Assembly (NCBI GenBank): GCA_947642355.1
Contig: CANRSD010000005.1
Coordinates: 1 to 63,779 of the forward strand
Direction of reading: 5' to 3'
Length of the DNA stretch: 63,779 bases
Source of the DNA: an uncultured Clostridia bacterium
Lineage (GTDB): Bacteria; Bacillota; Clostridia; TANB77; CAG-508
Shown here: piece after piece, positions 10,115 through 18,663 of the stretch
Layout of the letters: every line of letters starts with the position of its first letter
Position numbering within the stretch: position 1 is the first letter of the stretch
Notes under the pieces: generated by a model
Told to the model about the DNA's origin: nothing
The model's input: the letters and a program-made list of their open reading frames with translations, nothing else
Databases searched by the model: none
Translations under genes and position numbers: made by a program

Positions 10115-10978
10115 GTAATAAAAGTAAAAAAAAAGAGTCCAATAACAAGAGAACTGATAATTCCAACCTTTAAGGCACTAAGAGAATTAGGGGGCTCTGG
10201 AACAATTACTGAAATATATGAAGTCATATTAAATAATAAGGAATTGCATTTAACTGAAGAAATGATAGCAGAACCTCATATAGGAAGTACAAGACGAACA
10301 GAATTAGAATATCAATTAGCATGGGCTAGGACTTATTTGAAAAATTATGGAATTATTACTAATACAGCAAGAAGAGTGTGGATGATAACATCGAATTATA
10401 GTCAAGTTGATCCCCAAAATTTAGATGTTAAATTAATTATGGATAAAAAAAGAATACAGAATAATGTAAGTAATAATAAAATTAAAGAAGGATATGAAGA
10501 AGGGTTTATAGATGAAGAACAACCATGGATTATAAAATTAGATGAAATACTAAAAAATATGAATCCATATGCATTTGAAAGATTGTCGATGTTACTATTA
10601 AGAGAAATGGGATTTATAGATGTTAAGGTAACAAAAAAGTCAGGTGACGGTGGCATCGATGGATTTGGAAAATTACAAATAAATGACATTAAAACATTTA
10701 ATATTGCTTTTCAATGCAAGAGGTATAATAACCACTCTGTGACGGTAGAGGAAATAAGAAATTTTAGAGGTGCATCTTCAGCTAGTATGGATAGACAATT
10801 ATTTATTACAACTGGAACTTATTCAAAACCAGCTATAGAAGAAGCAAAGGATTTAGCTAAAAAACCAATGGATTTAATTGATGGTGAAGAATTTATTGAT
10901 ATGCTACTAAAATATAATATAGGAGTGAAAGAAATAAAGGCATATGAAGTAGATGAAGAATTCTTTGAGAAGATATAA
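10111..10978 (+). pseudogene. mrr: Mrr-type restriction endonuclease with a frameshift in a 9-A tract
   Basis: The ATG at 10111 with its ribosome site opens a frame that stops after 20 codons. Reading one A fewer in the nine-A run at 10126-10134 joins it to the long downstream frame. The joined protein starts with an Mrr N-terminal winged helix (LIIPTFKALRELGGSGTITE) and ends with the Mrr catalytic domain (GDGGIDGFG, then IAFQCKRYNNHSVT, the D and QxK positions). The family cleaves modified or foreign DNA. The defect may be a mutation, a phase-variable homopolymer, transcript slippage or a sequence error. It differs in kind from the CGG sites elsewhere in the window. Confidence 0.75.
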
Positions 10979-11010
10979 AACCATTAAAGGATTAGTCCTT
11001 TAATGGTTTT
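10977..11010. terminator. Bidirectional terminator between convergent operons
   Basis: A 15-bp perfect stem (AAAACCATTAAAGGA with its complement) has a TTAG loop, with A and T runs on both sides. It lies between the Mrr-type gene and the convergent membrane-protein gene and can serve both. Confidence 0.85.
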
Positions 11011-11497
11011 ATTTAAGATCATTTTCTTCTATTTTTTTATTTTTGTTTTTTAATTTTTCTTCAGATATTATTATTTTACATATAGTTGTAATAATATTAT
11101 TAGATAATAGTAAAAAGTAAATATTTAAAGGAAAAGCTATATAAAAAATATATTTAAAAATTGTAATATTGCTACTAAAAAAGTTTAATGCAATTAAAAC
11201 AATAACATCAAGGAAGCCTATATATATTAAAAGTTTAAATGAGTTATTGAATATATTTATTACCTTAAACTCTTTTAACAATCTAAGAACATATGAGTTC
11301 TCATTTTGTTGTATCATTACATAAATTGTAGATATAAAACCAATTAAAATCGATATAAAAGTAATTATATTAGAAATAGTACTATCTATATTAGTTGTAT
11401 AATCTATATATTGCGAGATATTTATAATATCCAAGAATATTACAATAATAAAAGATATAATTGTAATAATTCTAATTGAAAGTTTATTTATTTCCAT
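11009..11497 (-). CDS. Small four-helix membrane protein
   Basis: This 162-residue protein has about four hydrophobic segments (IRIITIISFIIVIFLDII, IITFISILIGFISTIYVMI, LLIYIGFLDVIVLIALNFF, YIFYIAFPLNIYFLLLS), a basic C-terminal tail, and no catalytic motif. It is the second gene of a two-gene minus-strand operon, 8 bases after the 303-residue partner. The arrangement (small four-TM protein plus a soluble protein of about 300 residues, sitting inside a defence island) recalls two-gene antiphage systems such as Kiwa. I cannot assign it to that family. Confidence 0.6.
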   Translation of the reverse strand: MEINKLSIRIITIISFIIVIFLDIINISQYIDYTTNIDSTISNIITFISILIGFISTIYVMIQQNENSYVLRLLKEFKVINIFNNSFKLLIYIGFLDVIVLIALNFFSSNITIFKYIFYIAFPLNIYFLLLSNNIITTICKIIISEEKLKNKNKKIEENDLK

Positions 11498-11505
11498 TTA
11501 ATCAC

Positions 11506-12417
11506 CTACTTAAAAAATAAATTATTTTTATATTTTTTTGTCATTTTATTTATGATATCCTTAAAATTTATGATTCCTCCTTTAGGATAAGAAATAGATA
11601 TAGTATCATGAATTCTTGAATCCATAAAGTCAGTAATTTGCATATTAGATGTTTCATCAGCCGCAAATCCAAGTTCAAGAACTTTAACATTATTGTTATT
11701 CATTAAATCTTGAAAAACATCAAAATCATCATCTTCTATTTTTATTATATTAGAAGAATTCCCCATTGAGAACTCAATATTAATAATAGAAGAATCAACA
11801 GCTAAGGCTGAATCTATCACTTTACAAATAGAAGTATTTTTATTATATTGTTTAAATTTAACGGGTAATAAGTTTTTATTTTTTTCATTTCTTACATGCA
11901 GTTTGAATTTTTTTAATTTAGATCCTTTTAATAAAAATTTTTTATGGGAATCTAATTTATGTATTGATTCAAGATAAATATTACTTTTTAAAAAGTAAGA
12001 AAAAAAGTCTTCTATTCCCCTTGTTCCTACTGCATATATATTTCTTTGCATACATAATATTTGCTTTGATGAGTCATAAAGAACGCCTAATGCTTCGGAA
12101 ATCATTTCGTTGTCTTTCAATAAAATTTGACGAGAGTTTCCATTTGTATCAATAATAATAGGTATAGTAGAAGATCTACTTTTAAAAAAAATTAATTCCC
12201 ACAATTTCGATTCATTATTAAATTCAATAAAACTTAATAATAGATTTTCACCGTTATAGTTTATATTTCTTTCTTTAACAGGTTTATTTGATAATGAATT
12301 TAATAAAATAGATATGTCTATATTGTCTCTACTAAAATTATTTCCAAATTCTTGGTTAAGTTGACAAGTATTATAATATTCAATTGTAATTTTTTTTTGG
12401 TTCATTTTTTTATCCAT
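11506..12417 (-). CDS. Unknown soluble protein, partner of the membrane protein
   Basis: This 303-residue protein has no signal peptide and no family I can name with confidence; a DUF4868- or DUF6731-like protein is possible. The predicted fold is mixed alpha/beta, and the segment around residues 110-135 (ALGVLYDSSKQILCMQRN) is the best-ordered part. It starts with ATG after a GGGGGAG ribosome site and is the first gene of the two-gene operon on the opposite strand to the restriction island. Its position between restriction and Fic genes suggests a defence or abortive-infection role, which is inference. Confidence 0.55.
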   Translation of the reverse strand: MDKKMNQKKITIEYYNTCQLNQEFGNNFSRDNIDISILLNSLSNKPVKERNINYNGENLLLSFIEFNNESKLWELIFFKSRSSTIPIIIDTNGNSRQILLKDNEMISEALGVLYDSSKQILCMQRNIYAVGTRGIEDFFSYFLKSNIYLESIHKLDSHKKFLLKGSKLKKFKLHVRNEKNKNLLPVKFKQYNKNTSICKVIDSALAVDSSIINIEFSMGNSSNIIKIEDDDFDVFQDLMNNNNVKVLELGFAADETSNMQITDFMDSRIHDTISISYPKGGIINFKDIINKMTKKYKNNLFFK

Positions 12418-12602
12418 AATTTGCTCCCCCTGATAATAAAAATTTTATCATGTTTTTCTAAAAATATAAAGTAATTACGATAAATTTTAAACTTTTTATA
12501 ATTATAAATATTAGTTTAAAAACATTGCATAAGTAACTAAAAGCCATCATGCAAATTATTTCTTTCTAAATTTTAACAAAGAAATTACATTATTTCTAAT
12601 CT

Positions 12603-12644
12603 AAAGTGAAATTTTTACATTTTAAAGTGCAAAAATTTCACTTT
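12603..12644. repeat. 14-bp inverted repeat upstream of the Fic gene
   Basis: AAAGTGAAATTTTT pairs with AAAAATTTCACTTT across a 14-base loop that itself contains AAAGTG. It sits just before the -35 of the Fic promoter. It may be an operator for the downstream HTH-Fic protein or a terminator. The core TTTCAC is seen again in the hairpin at 14860-14909. Confidence 0.5.
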
Positions 12645-12649
12645 AAATA

Positions 12650-12678
12650 TTGATATACTATCTAATAATTGATATAAT
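12650..12678 (+). promoter_or_regulatory. Sigma-A promoter of the first Fic gene
   Basis: TTGATA (12650-12655), a 17-bp spacer and TATAAT (12673-12678) lie 22 bases before the ATG, with an AGGAGG ribosome site in between. The hairpin at 12603-12644 abuts the -35 box. Confidence 0.7.
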
Positions 12679-12700
12679 ATATATGTAGGAGGTATTTCTA

Positions 12701-13759
12701 ATGGATAAGAAAAAAGATTGGGATTTAGAATTATCAGAATATATCAAACAAGGTGAACCAAATCAGGTAGAAAAGACTAAAACATGGGAAACCGCTATAG
12801 GTTTACAAGATGTTGATGGATTAAAGCCTTCAAAATATTTAATAAAAACTGCTAAAGAACATATTGAAGGAACAATAGATATTGAAGAAGTAAAAACAAG
12901 AATAGATGAATATTATGAAGTTCAAGGCAGTAGAAGAAACTTTGAAAAAGAGAACGAAGAAGCTGATAAAGTTGCGGTAAGGATTACAGAAATATTAAGC
13001 GAAAAAGCATTTAATTTTTCACCAACAGAACTATTAAATATTCATAAAAGATTATTTAAAGATATATTTGATGGAGCAGGAGTATATAGAGATTATAACT
13101 TTACTAAAAAAGAATGGGTATTAAATGGAGATACAGTAATATATGCACCATTTGATACTATTAAAGAAACATTAGAATATGATCTTGACCAAGAGAAAAA
13201 CTTTTCATATAAAGGATTAAGCTTAGATGAATCTATAAAACATCTATGTAAATTTACATCAAATATTTGGCAAGTACATCCATTTTGTGAAGGAAACACA
13301 AGAACAACAGCAGTATTTATAATAAAATATCTAAGAACTTTTGGATTTAATATTAATGATGAAGTATTTGCTGATAATTCATGGTATTTTAGAAATTCAT
13401 TAGTTAGAGCTAATTACAAAAATTTTGAAAAAAATGTATTTGAAGATACTTCATTTCTAGAAAAATTTTTTTATAACTTGCTAACAAATGTTAACAATGA
13501 ATTAAAAAATAGATATACACATATAGATAATATTCAAAGTACAGATGAAAATAATCTAAAGGGCAATTATTGCACTTTAGAAGAACAAGCAATAATAAAT
13601 ATACTAAAAATAAAGCCAGCAACTACTCAAGAAGAAATAGCAAGACAGATTAATAAATCTGTAAGAACTATAAAAACTTATATGGCAGAAATGCAAGAAA
13701 AAGGCTTAATAGAAAGAAAAAATGGCAAGAAAAATGGAGAATGGATAGTAAATGAGTAA
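12701..13759 (+). CDS. Fic family protein with C-terminal winged helix
   Basis: This 352-residue protein has the Fic core motif HPFCEGNTRTT around residues 192-202. Fic enzymes move AMP or another nucleotide moiety from a nucleotide cofactor to a Ser, Thr or Tyr of a target protein. The His in the motif is the catalytic base. The last 60 residues (EEQAIINILKIKPATTQEEI, then VRTIKTYMAEMQEKGLIERK) form a winged-helix DNA-binding domain, which suggests autoregulation. I see no clear inhibitory helix (S/TxxxEG/N). The Fic motif carries T-R-T rather than G-R-x-G-R, a variant found in many intact Fic proteins. Confidence 0.8.
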   Translation: MDKKKDWDLELSEYIKQGEPNQVEKTKTWETAIGLQDVDGLKPSKYLIKTAKEHIEGTIDIEEVKTRIDEYYEVQGSRRNFEKENEEADKVAVRITEILSEKAFNFSPTELLNIHKRLFKDIFDGAGVYRDYNFTKKEWVLNGDTVIYAPFDTIKETLEYDLDQEKNFSYKGLSLDESIKHLCKFTSNIWQVHPFCEGNTRTTAVFIIKYLRTFGFNINDEVFADNSWYFRNSLVRANYKNFEKNVFEDTSFLEKFFYNLLTNVNNELKNRYTHIDNIQSTDENNLKGNYCTLEEQAIINILKIKPATTQEEIARQINKSVRTIKTYMAEMQEKGLIERKNGKKNGEWIVNE

Positions 13760-13891
13760 TTTTATAATCATAAAAATAATTACATAAACATTCTTAAATA
13801 GAAACAACTTATCAAAAATCAAATAAAACTTTCTTTTTTGGAAATAATATGATATAATAATATTATAATCTAAAAAGGAGAGTTTTTATTT

Positions 13892-14824
13892 ATGTTAGGA
13901 GAAAAAATTAAATTATATAGAGAAAACAAAAAAATGACCCAAAATGATATTGCAGATATATTAAAAGTTAGTTCTGCAACTATATCAAAGTATGAATCAG
14001 GTGCATTAGAGCCTAATATTGAATCCTTAAAAAAATTAGCTAAATTATTTGAAATATCAATTGATGAACTATTAAATGATGAAAAAGAAAAATTTGATAT
14101 TTCAAAAATAAATGTACTAGACACACTTAGAGAACAAAAAGATATGAAATTAAAAGGAAATTTATATCATCAAACTCAGGTTTCATTTGCATATAATACA
14201 AATCATATTGAAGGAAGTACATTAACAGAAGATCAAACAAGATACATTTTTGAAACAAATACTATTTTATTTGAAGGTGATACAATTGCAAAAGTAGATG
14301 ATATATTAGAAACATCTAATCATTTTAAATTAGTTGATTATATGTTAGATGTAGCAGATAAGGAATTAACTGAAAAGATGATAAAAGAATTTCATAAGAT
14401 TTTAAAAGAGGGTACTTCAGATAGTAGAGTGGAATGGTTTAATGTTGGAGAATATAAACAAAGAGCTAATACAATAGGGAGTGGTATTAAGACAACGTCA
14501 CCAAATAACGTTGAAAAAGAAATGTCAAAATTAATGGATTGGTATAATTCACTTAAACAAGTGACGGCAAAAGAAATAATTGATTTTCATTATAGATTTG
14601 AGAGTATACATCCATTTCAAGATGGTAATGGTAGAATAGGAAGAATTATTATATTTAAAGAATGTTTAAAAAACAATATTGTTCCATTTATTATACAAGA
14701 TGCAGATAAATTATTCTATTATAGAGGATTAAAAGAATACAAAAGTGAAAAAGGATATTTAACTGATACATGCTTAAATGCACAAGATCAGTATATAAAA
14801 ATGATAGAGTATTATTTAAAATAG
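13892..14824 (+). CDS. XRE-type HTH fused to Fic AMP-transferase
   Basis: This 310-residue protein starts with an XRE helix-turn-helix (residues 1-60: KMTQNDIADILKVSSATISK). A Fic domain follows, with the canonical motif HPFQDGNGRIGR around residue 233. The segment TNHIEGSTLT fits the S/TxxxE(G/N) inhibitory motif of self-restrained Fic proteins, whose Glu blocks ATP binding. It is separated from the first Fic gene by 132 bases and has its own TATAAT and AAGGAG signals. The two Fic genes probably form a regulatory or toxin-like module carried by the mobile element. Confidence 0.82.
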   Translation: MLGEKIKLYRENKKMTQNDIADILKVSSATISKYESGALEPNIESLKKLAKLFEISIDELLNDEKEKFDISKINVLDTLREQKDMKLKGNLYHQTQVSFAYNTNHIEGSTLTEDQTRYIFETNTILFEGDTIAKVDDILETSNHFKLVDYMLDVADKELTEKMIKEFHKILKEGTSDSRVEWFNVGEYKQRANTIGSGIKTTSPNNVEKEMSKLMDWYNSLKQVTAKEIIDFHYRFESIHPFQDGNGRIGRIIIFKECLKNNIVPFIIQDADKLFYYRGLKEYKSEKGYLTDTCLNAQDQYIKMIEYYLK

Positions 14825-14859
14825 AAGAAGTAGCAAGACATTTTATAAATTATAAAAGG

Positions 14860-14909
14860 AAAAGTGTGAAAAACGACTTTTAAGATAAAAAGTCAAATTT
14901 CACACTTTT
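14860..14909. terminator. Long hairpin terminator after the Fic genes
   Basis: AAAAGTGTGAAA (14860-14871) pairs with TTTCACACTTTT (14898-14909), and a second stem (GACTTTT with AAAAGTC) nests inside, giving a near-continuous palindrome. It lies between convergent genes and can terminate in both directions. Confidence 0.75.
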
Positions 14910-14949
14910 ACAATTTTACCACAAAATAAGAAAATGTGGTAAATATGTA

Positions 14950-15246
14950 TTATTCCTCAAAACATCCCATAACTAATTGAGAACCATCCACAAATCCATT
15001 TCTATAATACTTTTCAGTAATATAAGTCAAATACTTCATAAAATCATCATAAAGAAGATCAAGTTGTTTCTCAACATAATTTCTATTTTGCTTAGGAATA
15101 TTTTTCAAAATATTCTCTCTAAAACCATCAAATTTAATTTCATTTTCTCTATCTTGTTTATCTGCATAACACAAATAAGTTTCCTCTCTAAAATCAAACC
15201 ACTCTTTCAAAATATCATTTTCATTAACATCTCTAAAATTAACCAT
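14950..15246 (-). CDS. Small hypothetical protein next to TnpV
   Basis: This 98-residue mostly helical protein ends in TEKYYRNGFVDGSQLVMGCF. Similar short proteins with this ending occur beside TnpV genes in Clostridia mobile elements (possibly the DUF6809 group), but I cannot verify this. It starts 12 bases after the tnpV stop, with AGGA before the ATG, and would be co-transcribed with it. No function is known. Confidence 0.5.
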   Translation of the reverse strand: MVNFRDVNENDILKEWFDFREETYLCYADKQDRENEIKFDGFRENILKNIPKQNRNYVEKQLDLLYDDFMKYLTYITEKYYRNGFVDGSQLVMGCFEE

Positions 15247-15258
15247 ATATAATTCCTA

Positions 15259-15612
15259 CTACACATATAAAATCTCATTAAAAACAATTTCTTCAGCTCT
15301 ATTTTTAATATTATTCATAGCCTGAACCTATTCTAATTGATGATGTTCTTTTAAATTCTCATCAATATGTTCAACTTCAGCAAGTTGCTTTATAAGTTCA
15401 TTCACTTTATTAGTAGCACTTTCATCTAATTCAATTAAATGTTGTTTTAAAGTACCATTTATAAGTAATTCAGTATATAAACCTTTTTTATGTTCTTTAA
15501 TAAAATTTAATCTTAAGCGACCATATTTTCCAATAGATTTTTCAGGTTGCTTAGGTAAATATAAGTTAGGAATTAAATAATCTCCCTCTCTGTGATAAGT
15601 AATTTCATTCAT
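15259..15612 (-). pseudogene. tnpV: TnpV, with an in-frame TAG replacing a conserved Trp
   Basis: The frame begins at 15612 (ATG, GGAGGT ribosome site) and reads YHREGDYLIPNLYLP, GKYGRLRLNFIKEHKK and GTLKQHLIELDESA, typical of TnpV from Tn4451-like elements. It stops at TAG (15328-15330). The frame after the TAG continues as VQAMNNIKNRAEEIVFNEIL to a second stop at 15259. In the intact TnpV at 62652-63041 the same place reads YWVGTMNSIKAQAEEIV, so the TAG sits exactly on the conserved Trp and is probably a TGG-to-TAG nonsense change. TnpV's function is unknown. Confidence 0.7.
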
Positions 15613-16097
15613 TTTTAAAACCTCCAAATTATAAAAAATTAAAATGTCCCCAATTTGCAAATGCTATTTTGAATCACTTGTGCGACAAGGCTTTCCAAAC
15701 CTTGGGGACACGATGGGGACAAAAGCACCCAAAAATGACCTAAAAACGCACAAAAGTTCTTAAAATAAAAACAGCTACAAATGTTGATATATAGATAAAA
15801 ACTTAACTTTTCATTAAATTACAAAAAATGCTGCTTAAATTCTCATAACCCGAAGGCTAGTGAATTTGATTCTTACCACTTTAACTAAAAATTTTATTAG
15901 AGTTGCAAAAAAATTACAGATACCGATTAGTTTAAGAAGAAAGCTCAAGTTATACCAAAGGTATAAAAGACTTATAACTATGAACAAAATAATTCCACAA
16001 AACTTTATTAATATCTAAAATTGTATGACTAAAAATATTAAATATGAGAGTAGTAGGACATATAAAAATTTTATGCACATATAGTATGTTTATCATA
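15613..16097. other. Intergenic region, no gene seen
   Basis: About 480 bases hold no convincing gene. The first 110 bases are less AT-rich, with two GGGGACA-type motifs near 15700-15722 and one TCCCC near 15650. They look like the decayed end of a recombinase gene or element boundary. The rest is AT-rich with small palindromes. Confidence 0.4.
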
Positions 16098-16192
16098 TAT
16101 AATATTGGAGCAAGTATCACATAGTGTTTGAACTAAATCTCATATGTGTGTAAAACACTATATAAAAAAGCTCCCAAATGGAGGCTTTTTTA
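16098..16192 (+). ncRNA. Candidate small structured RNA or attenuator
   Basis: A TATAAT (16098-16103) is followed by GGAGC (16107-16111), a stem ATAGTGTTT with AAACACTAT, and a terminator hairpin whose left arm is GCTCC, followed by a T run. The 5' GGAGC can pair with GCTCC and so competes with the terminator stem. No -35 box is convincing and no RNA family is recognised. It may be only the terminator of the convergent gene. Confidence 0.35.
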
Positions 16193-17639
16193 TTAGTCAA
16201 CTATATTCCAAGGAATAGCATTATTATTGATATCATCCCAAGAGTTATTTGTAGAATTAGAAGTGTTTGTTTTTGTATTGTTAGTTATTGTATTATTTTT
16301 ATCTTTTTTAGGTGTTGTATTATTTTGAGATTCTTTGTTTTTAACTACAATTCCATTTCCGCCGAGTCCAAGGATTTCTTTCATCTGGATCTGTTGGATC
16401 CCAATCTCTATTTTTAGTATTAGATGATATTTTTGGTGCACTTGGTTTTCCTAAAGGACCTGGGTTAGAAGAATCTGAGTAAAATTCTACAATACTTCCT
16501 GTATCTACATTATCATAAATCCATTTACAATCTTTTACCATTAGACGAATACAACCTGCTGATGCAGAAGTACCAAGCTTATCAAATTCTTCATATTCTA
16601 AAGTATCTGGATATGTTTGCAAATATGGAACTGAGTGAAATAAAATATTTCCATGAATACGAACAGCATATTGTCCATAAACATTTCCAAATAATGCAAG
16701 CCAACGATATCTATATGATATTTTATATTTTCCAGATTTTGGAGTAGCTTTTCCAGTTGAGCAAATCATAGCTTTTATAGGATTAGAGTATTCTCCATCA
16801 TCGTCTTTATCATAAATAGTAACAGTATTTGTAGCAAGATTTACTTTTATGTAATAGATTTTTTTAGAAGCTGACATAGATTTTGATGATGCTATTGCAT
16901 CTGTTGCAACTTCTGTTTCATTTCCAAATCCATCTTCAACTTTTACATATATAGTATATGTTTTTTCTTTTTCTAAATTTGTAAATGTATAATGATTTAT
17001 TTCTTCAGTACATACAAATTTTTCATCATCAGCAAGTTTGAAATAATATTTTAATTTAGGGTTACCCATATCTATAGCTGTAATAGTTACTGCTATACTA
17101 GAGTCGGTACAGGAAGTTTCTATTTCACCTATTTCTGGACCTTGTTTATCTATATTATTTATTTCAAATGTATATACATTTTTTGATAACTTATTAAATT
17201 TTCCATATTTTAAATAAATAGTTGCATTATTTTCAACAGTTATTTTTCCATTTGATTTTTTATATTCATTATTAGCTATTTGTTTAATATCATTCTTACT
17301 TGAAGATGTGTTAGTAGATGAATTTGTGATATTTTCATTATTAAGTTTTTCTTCATAATAATCATTTGACTCTATATCTAGGTTTTCTTCTTCCTCATCT
17401 TTTAAGTCAATATAATAGTAAATATCATATTTAGTTGTAGTATTTAAATTTACAATTACATTATCACCAATAATATTTTCTGTAGAAAGCTTTATATTTA
17501 AAGTATCTTTTGAAATATCTTTTATAGGAGATAAATAATTTATTAAAAATATTATGCCGATTATTAAAGCTAATATTGAAGCTATTAAAATGATTTTTTT
17601 TCGTTTAGATATTTTAATATTTTTTTCTTTTTTTTTCAT
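16193..17639 (-). CDS. Membrane-anchored L,D-transpeptidase (YkuD), with a CGG +1 site
   Basis: A 481-residue protein results if the +1 shift is applied. One TM helix lies near residues 13-32, followed by an acidic linker, an Ig/fibronectin-like region, and a YkuD catalytic domain with RIHGNILFHS and SASAGCIRLM (catalytic His and Cys). The family makes 3-3 crosslinks in peptidoglycan outside the cell. At codon 426 the zero frame has CGG (first base 16364) and stops 7 codons later. Skipping the C gives NPWTGGNGIVVKNKE and a Ser/Thr/Asn/Lys-rich tail to 16193. The catalytic domain lies before the shift, so only the tail depends on recoding. Confidence 0.82.
16361..16364 (-). other. CGG +1 recoding site in the L,D-transpeptidase gene
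   Basis: Read on the minus strand the codons are ACT CGG CGG. Skipping the first C gives ACT GGC GGA. The zero frame stops after 7 more codons, while the +1 frame stays open for 57. Confidence 0.6.
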
Positions 17640-17768
17640 TTGATTTTCTCCATATTTAAAAAATTTAGAATTACATTTTATAATATTTTTTATAATTATT
17701 CAAGAATAATTATAATATTTTTACATATTTATTAGTAAATTAATAAAATTGAGATATGGGGGTACAAT

Positions 17769-18620
17769 ATGATTTTATTTTCAAAAATGCAAGGAACAGG
17801 TAATGATTTTGTAGTAATTAATTGTTTAACACAATATTTTAATTATAGTCTAAATACGTTTGCTAAATATTTATGTAATAGAAATTTTGGAGTAGGTGCA
17901 GATGGTGTAATTTATCTTTTTAAAAGTAGTATAGCTGATTTTAAAATGAGAATTTTTAATAGTGATGGTACAGAAGCTGGAATGTGTGGTAATGGTATAC
18001 GTTGTTTAGCTAAGTATTTGTATGAAAAAAATGTTATTAATAGAGTAAATTTTAGAATTGAGACTATTTCTGGAGTAAAAGATATTAATTTAATAGTAGA
18101 AAATAAAACTGTTATTGGAATAAAAGTAAATATGGGAATACCATTTTTTGAAGCACAAAGAATACCAGCATATTTACCTAAAGAGGAGTATTCTAAAAAA
18201 TATCATACAGTATCAATTAATATAGAAGCAGAAGAATATAAGTTTGATTTAGTTTCTGTTGGAAATCCACATGCAGTTTGTTTTGTAGAAGATTTAAGTA
18301 TAATAGATATTTGTAGGATAGGTAAAATAGTTGAAAACCATAAATATTTTCCAAATAAAATAAATGTTGAATTTGTTCAGATAATAGATAAAAGCAATAT
18401 AAAAATAAAAGTTTGGGAGAGAGGAGTAGGTAATACAATTTCTTGTGGTACAGGTGCTTGTGCATCAGTTATTTGTGCAATAAAACGTTCATATGTTGAA
18501 ACAAATGTAGATGTTGAATTAGATGGAGGAAAATTACATATTGATTATAGTGATAACGAAAAGGGAATCATTATGACTGGTGGAGCAGAATTTGTTTTTG
18601 AAGGTCGTATAGATTTATAA
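17769..18620 (+). CDS. dapF: Diaminopimelate epimerase
   Basis: This 283-residue protein starts KMQGTGNDFVVINC and has both catalytic cysteine motifs, MCGNGIRCLAKY near residue 73 and ISCGTGACASV near residue 228. It interconverts L,L- and meso-diaminopimelate, the last-but-one step of lysine synthesis, and supplies meso-DAP for peptidoglycan. The length is normal. The gene stands alone between the L,D-transpeptidase and the histidine kinase and shares the peptidoglycan theme of the former. Confidence 0.95.
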   Translation: MILFSKMQGTGNDFVVINCLTQYFNYSLNTFAKYLCNRNFGVGADGVIYLFKSSIADFKMRIFNSDGTEAGMCGNGIRCLAKYLYEKNVINRVNFRIETISGVKDINLIVENKTVIGIKVNMGIPFFEAQRIPAYLPKEEYSKKYHTVSINIEAEEYKFDLVSVGNPHAVCFVEDLSIIDICRIGKIVENHKYFPNKINVEFVQIIDKSNIKIKVWERGVGNTISCGTGACASVICAIKRSYVETNVDVELDGGKLHIDYSDNEKGIIMTGGAEFVFEGRIDL

Positions 18621-18626
18621 TTGTAA

Positions 18627-18663
18627 TAACTTTGCTAGGAAGATAAAACCTAGCGAAGTTATG
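18627..18663. terminator. Bidirectional terminator between dapF and the kinase gene
   Basis: ATAACTTTGCTAGG pairs with CCTAGCGAAGTTAT (one mismatch) around a 9-base loop, between two convergent genes. Confidence 0.7.

Noticed and set aside
11009-12417. Calling the two-gene cassette Kiwa
   Set aside because: Size and membrane layout are similar, but I could not see any family-defining residues, and the gene order is the reverse of the usual one.
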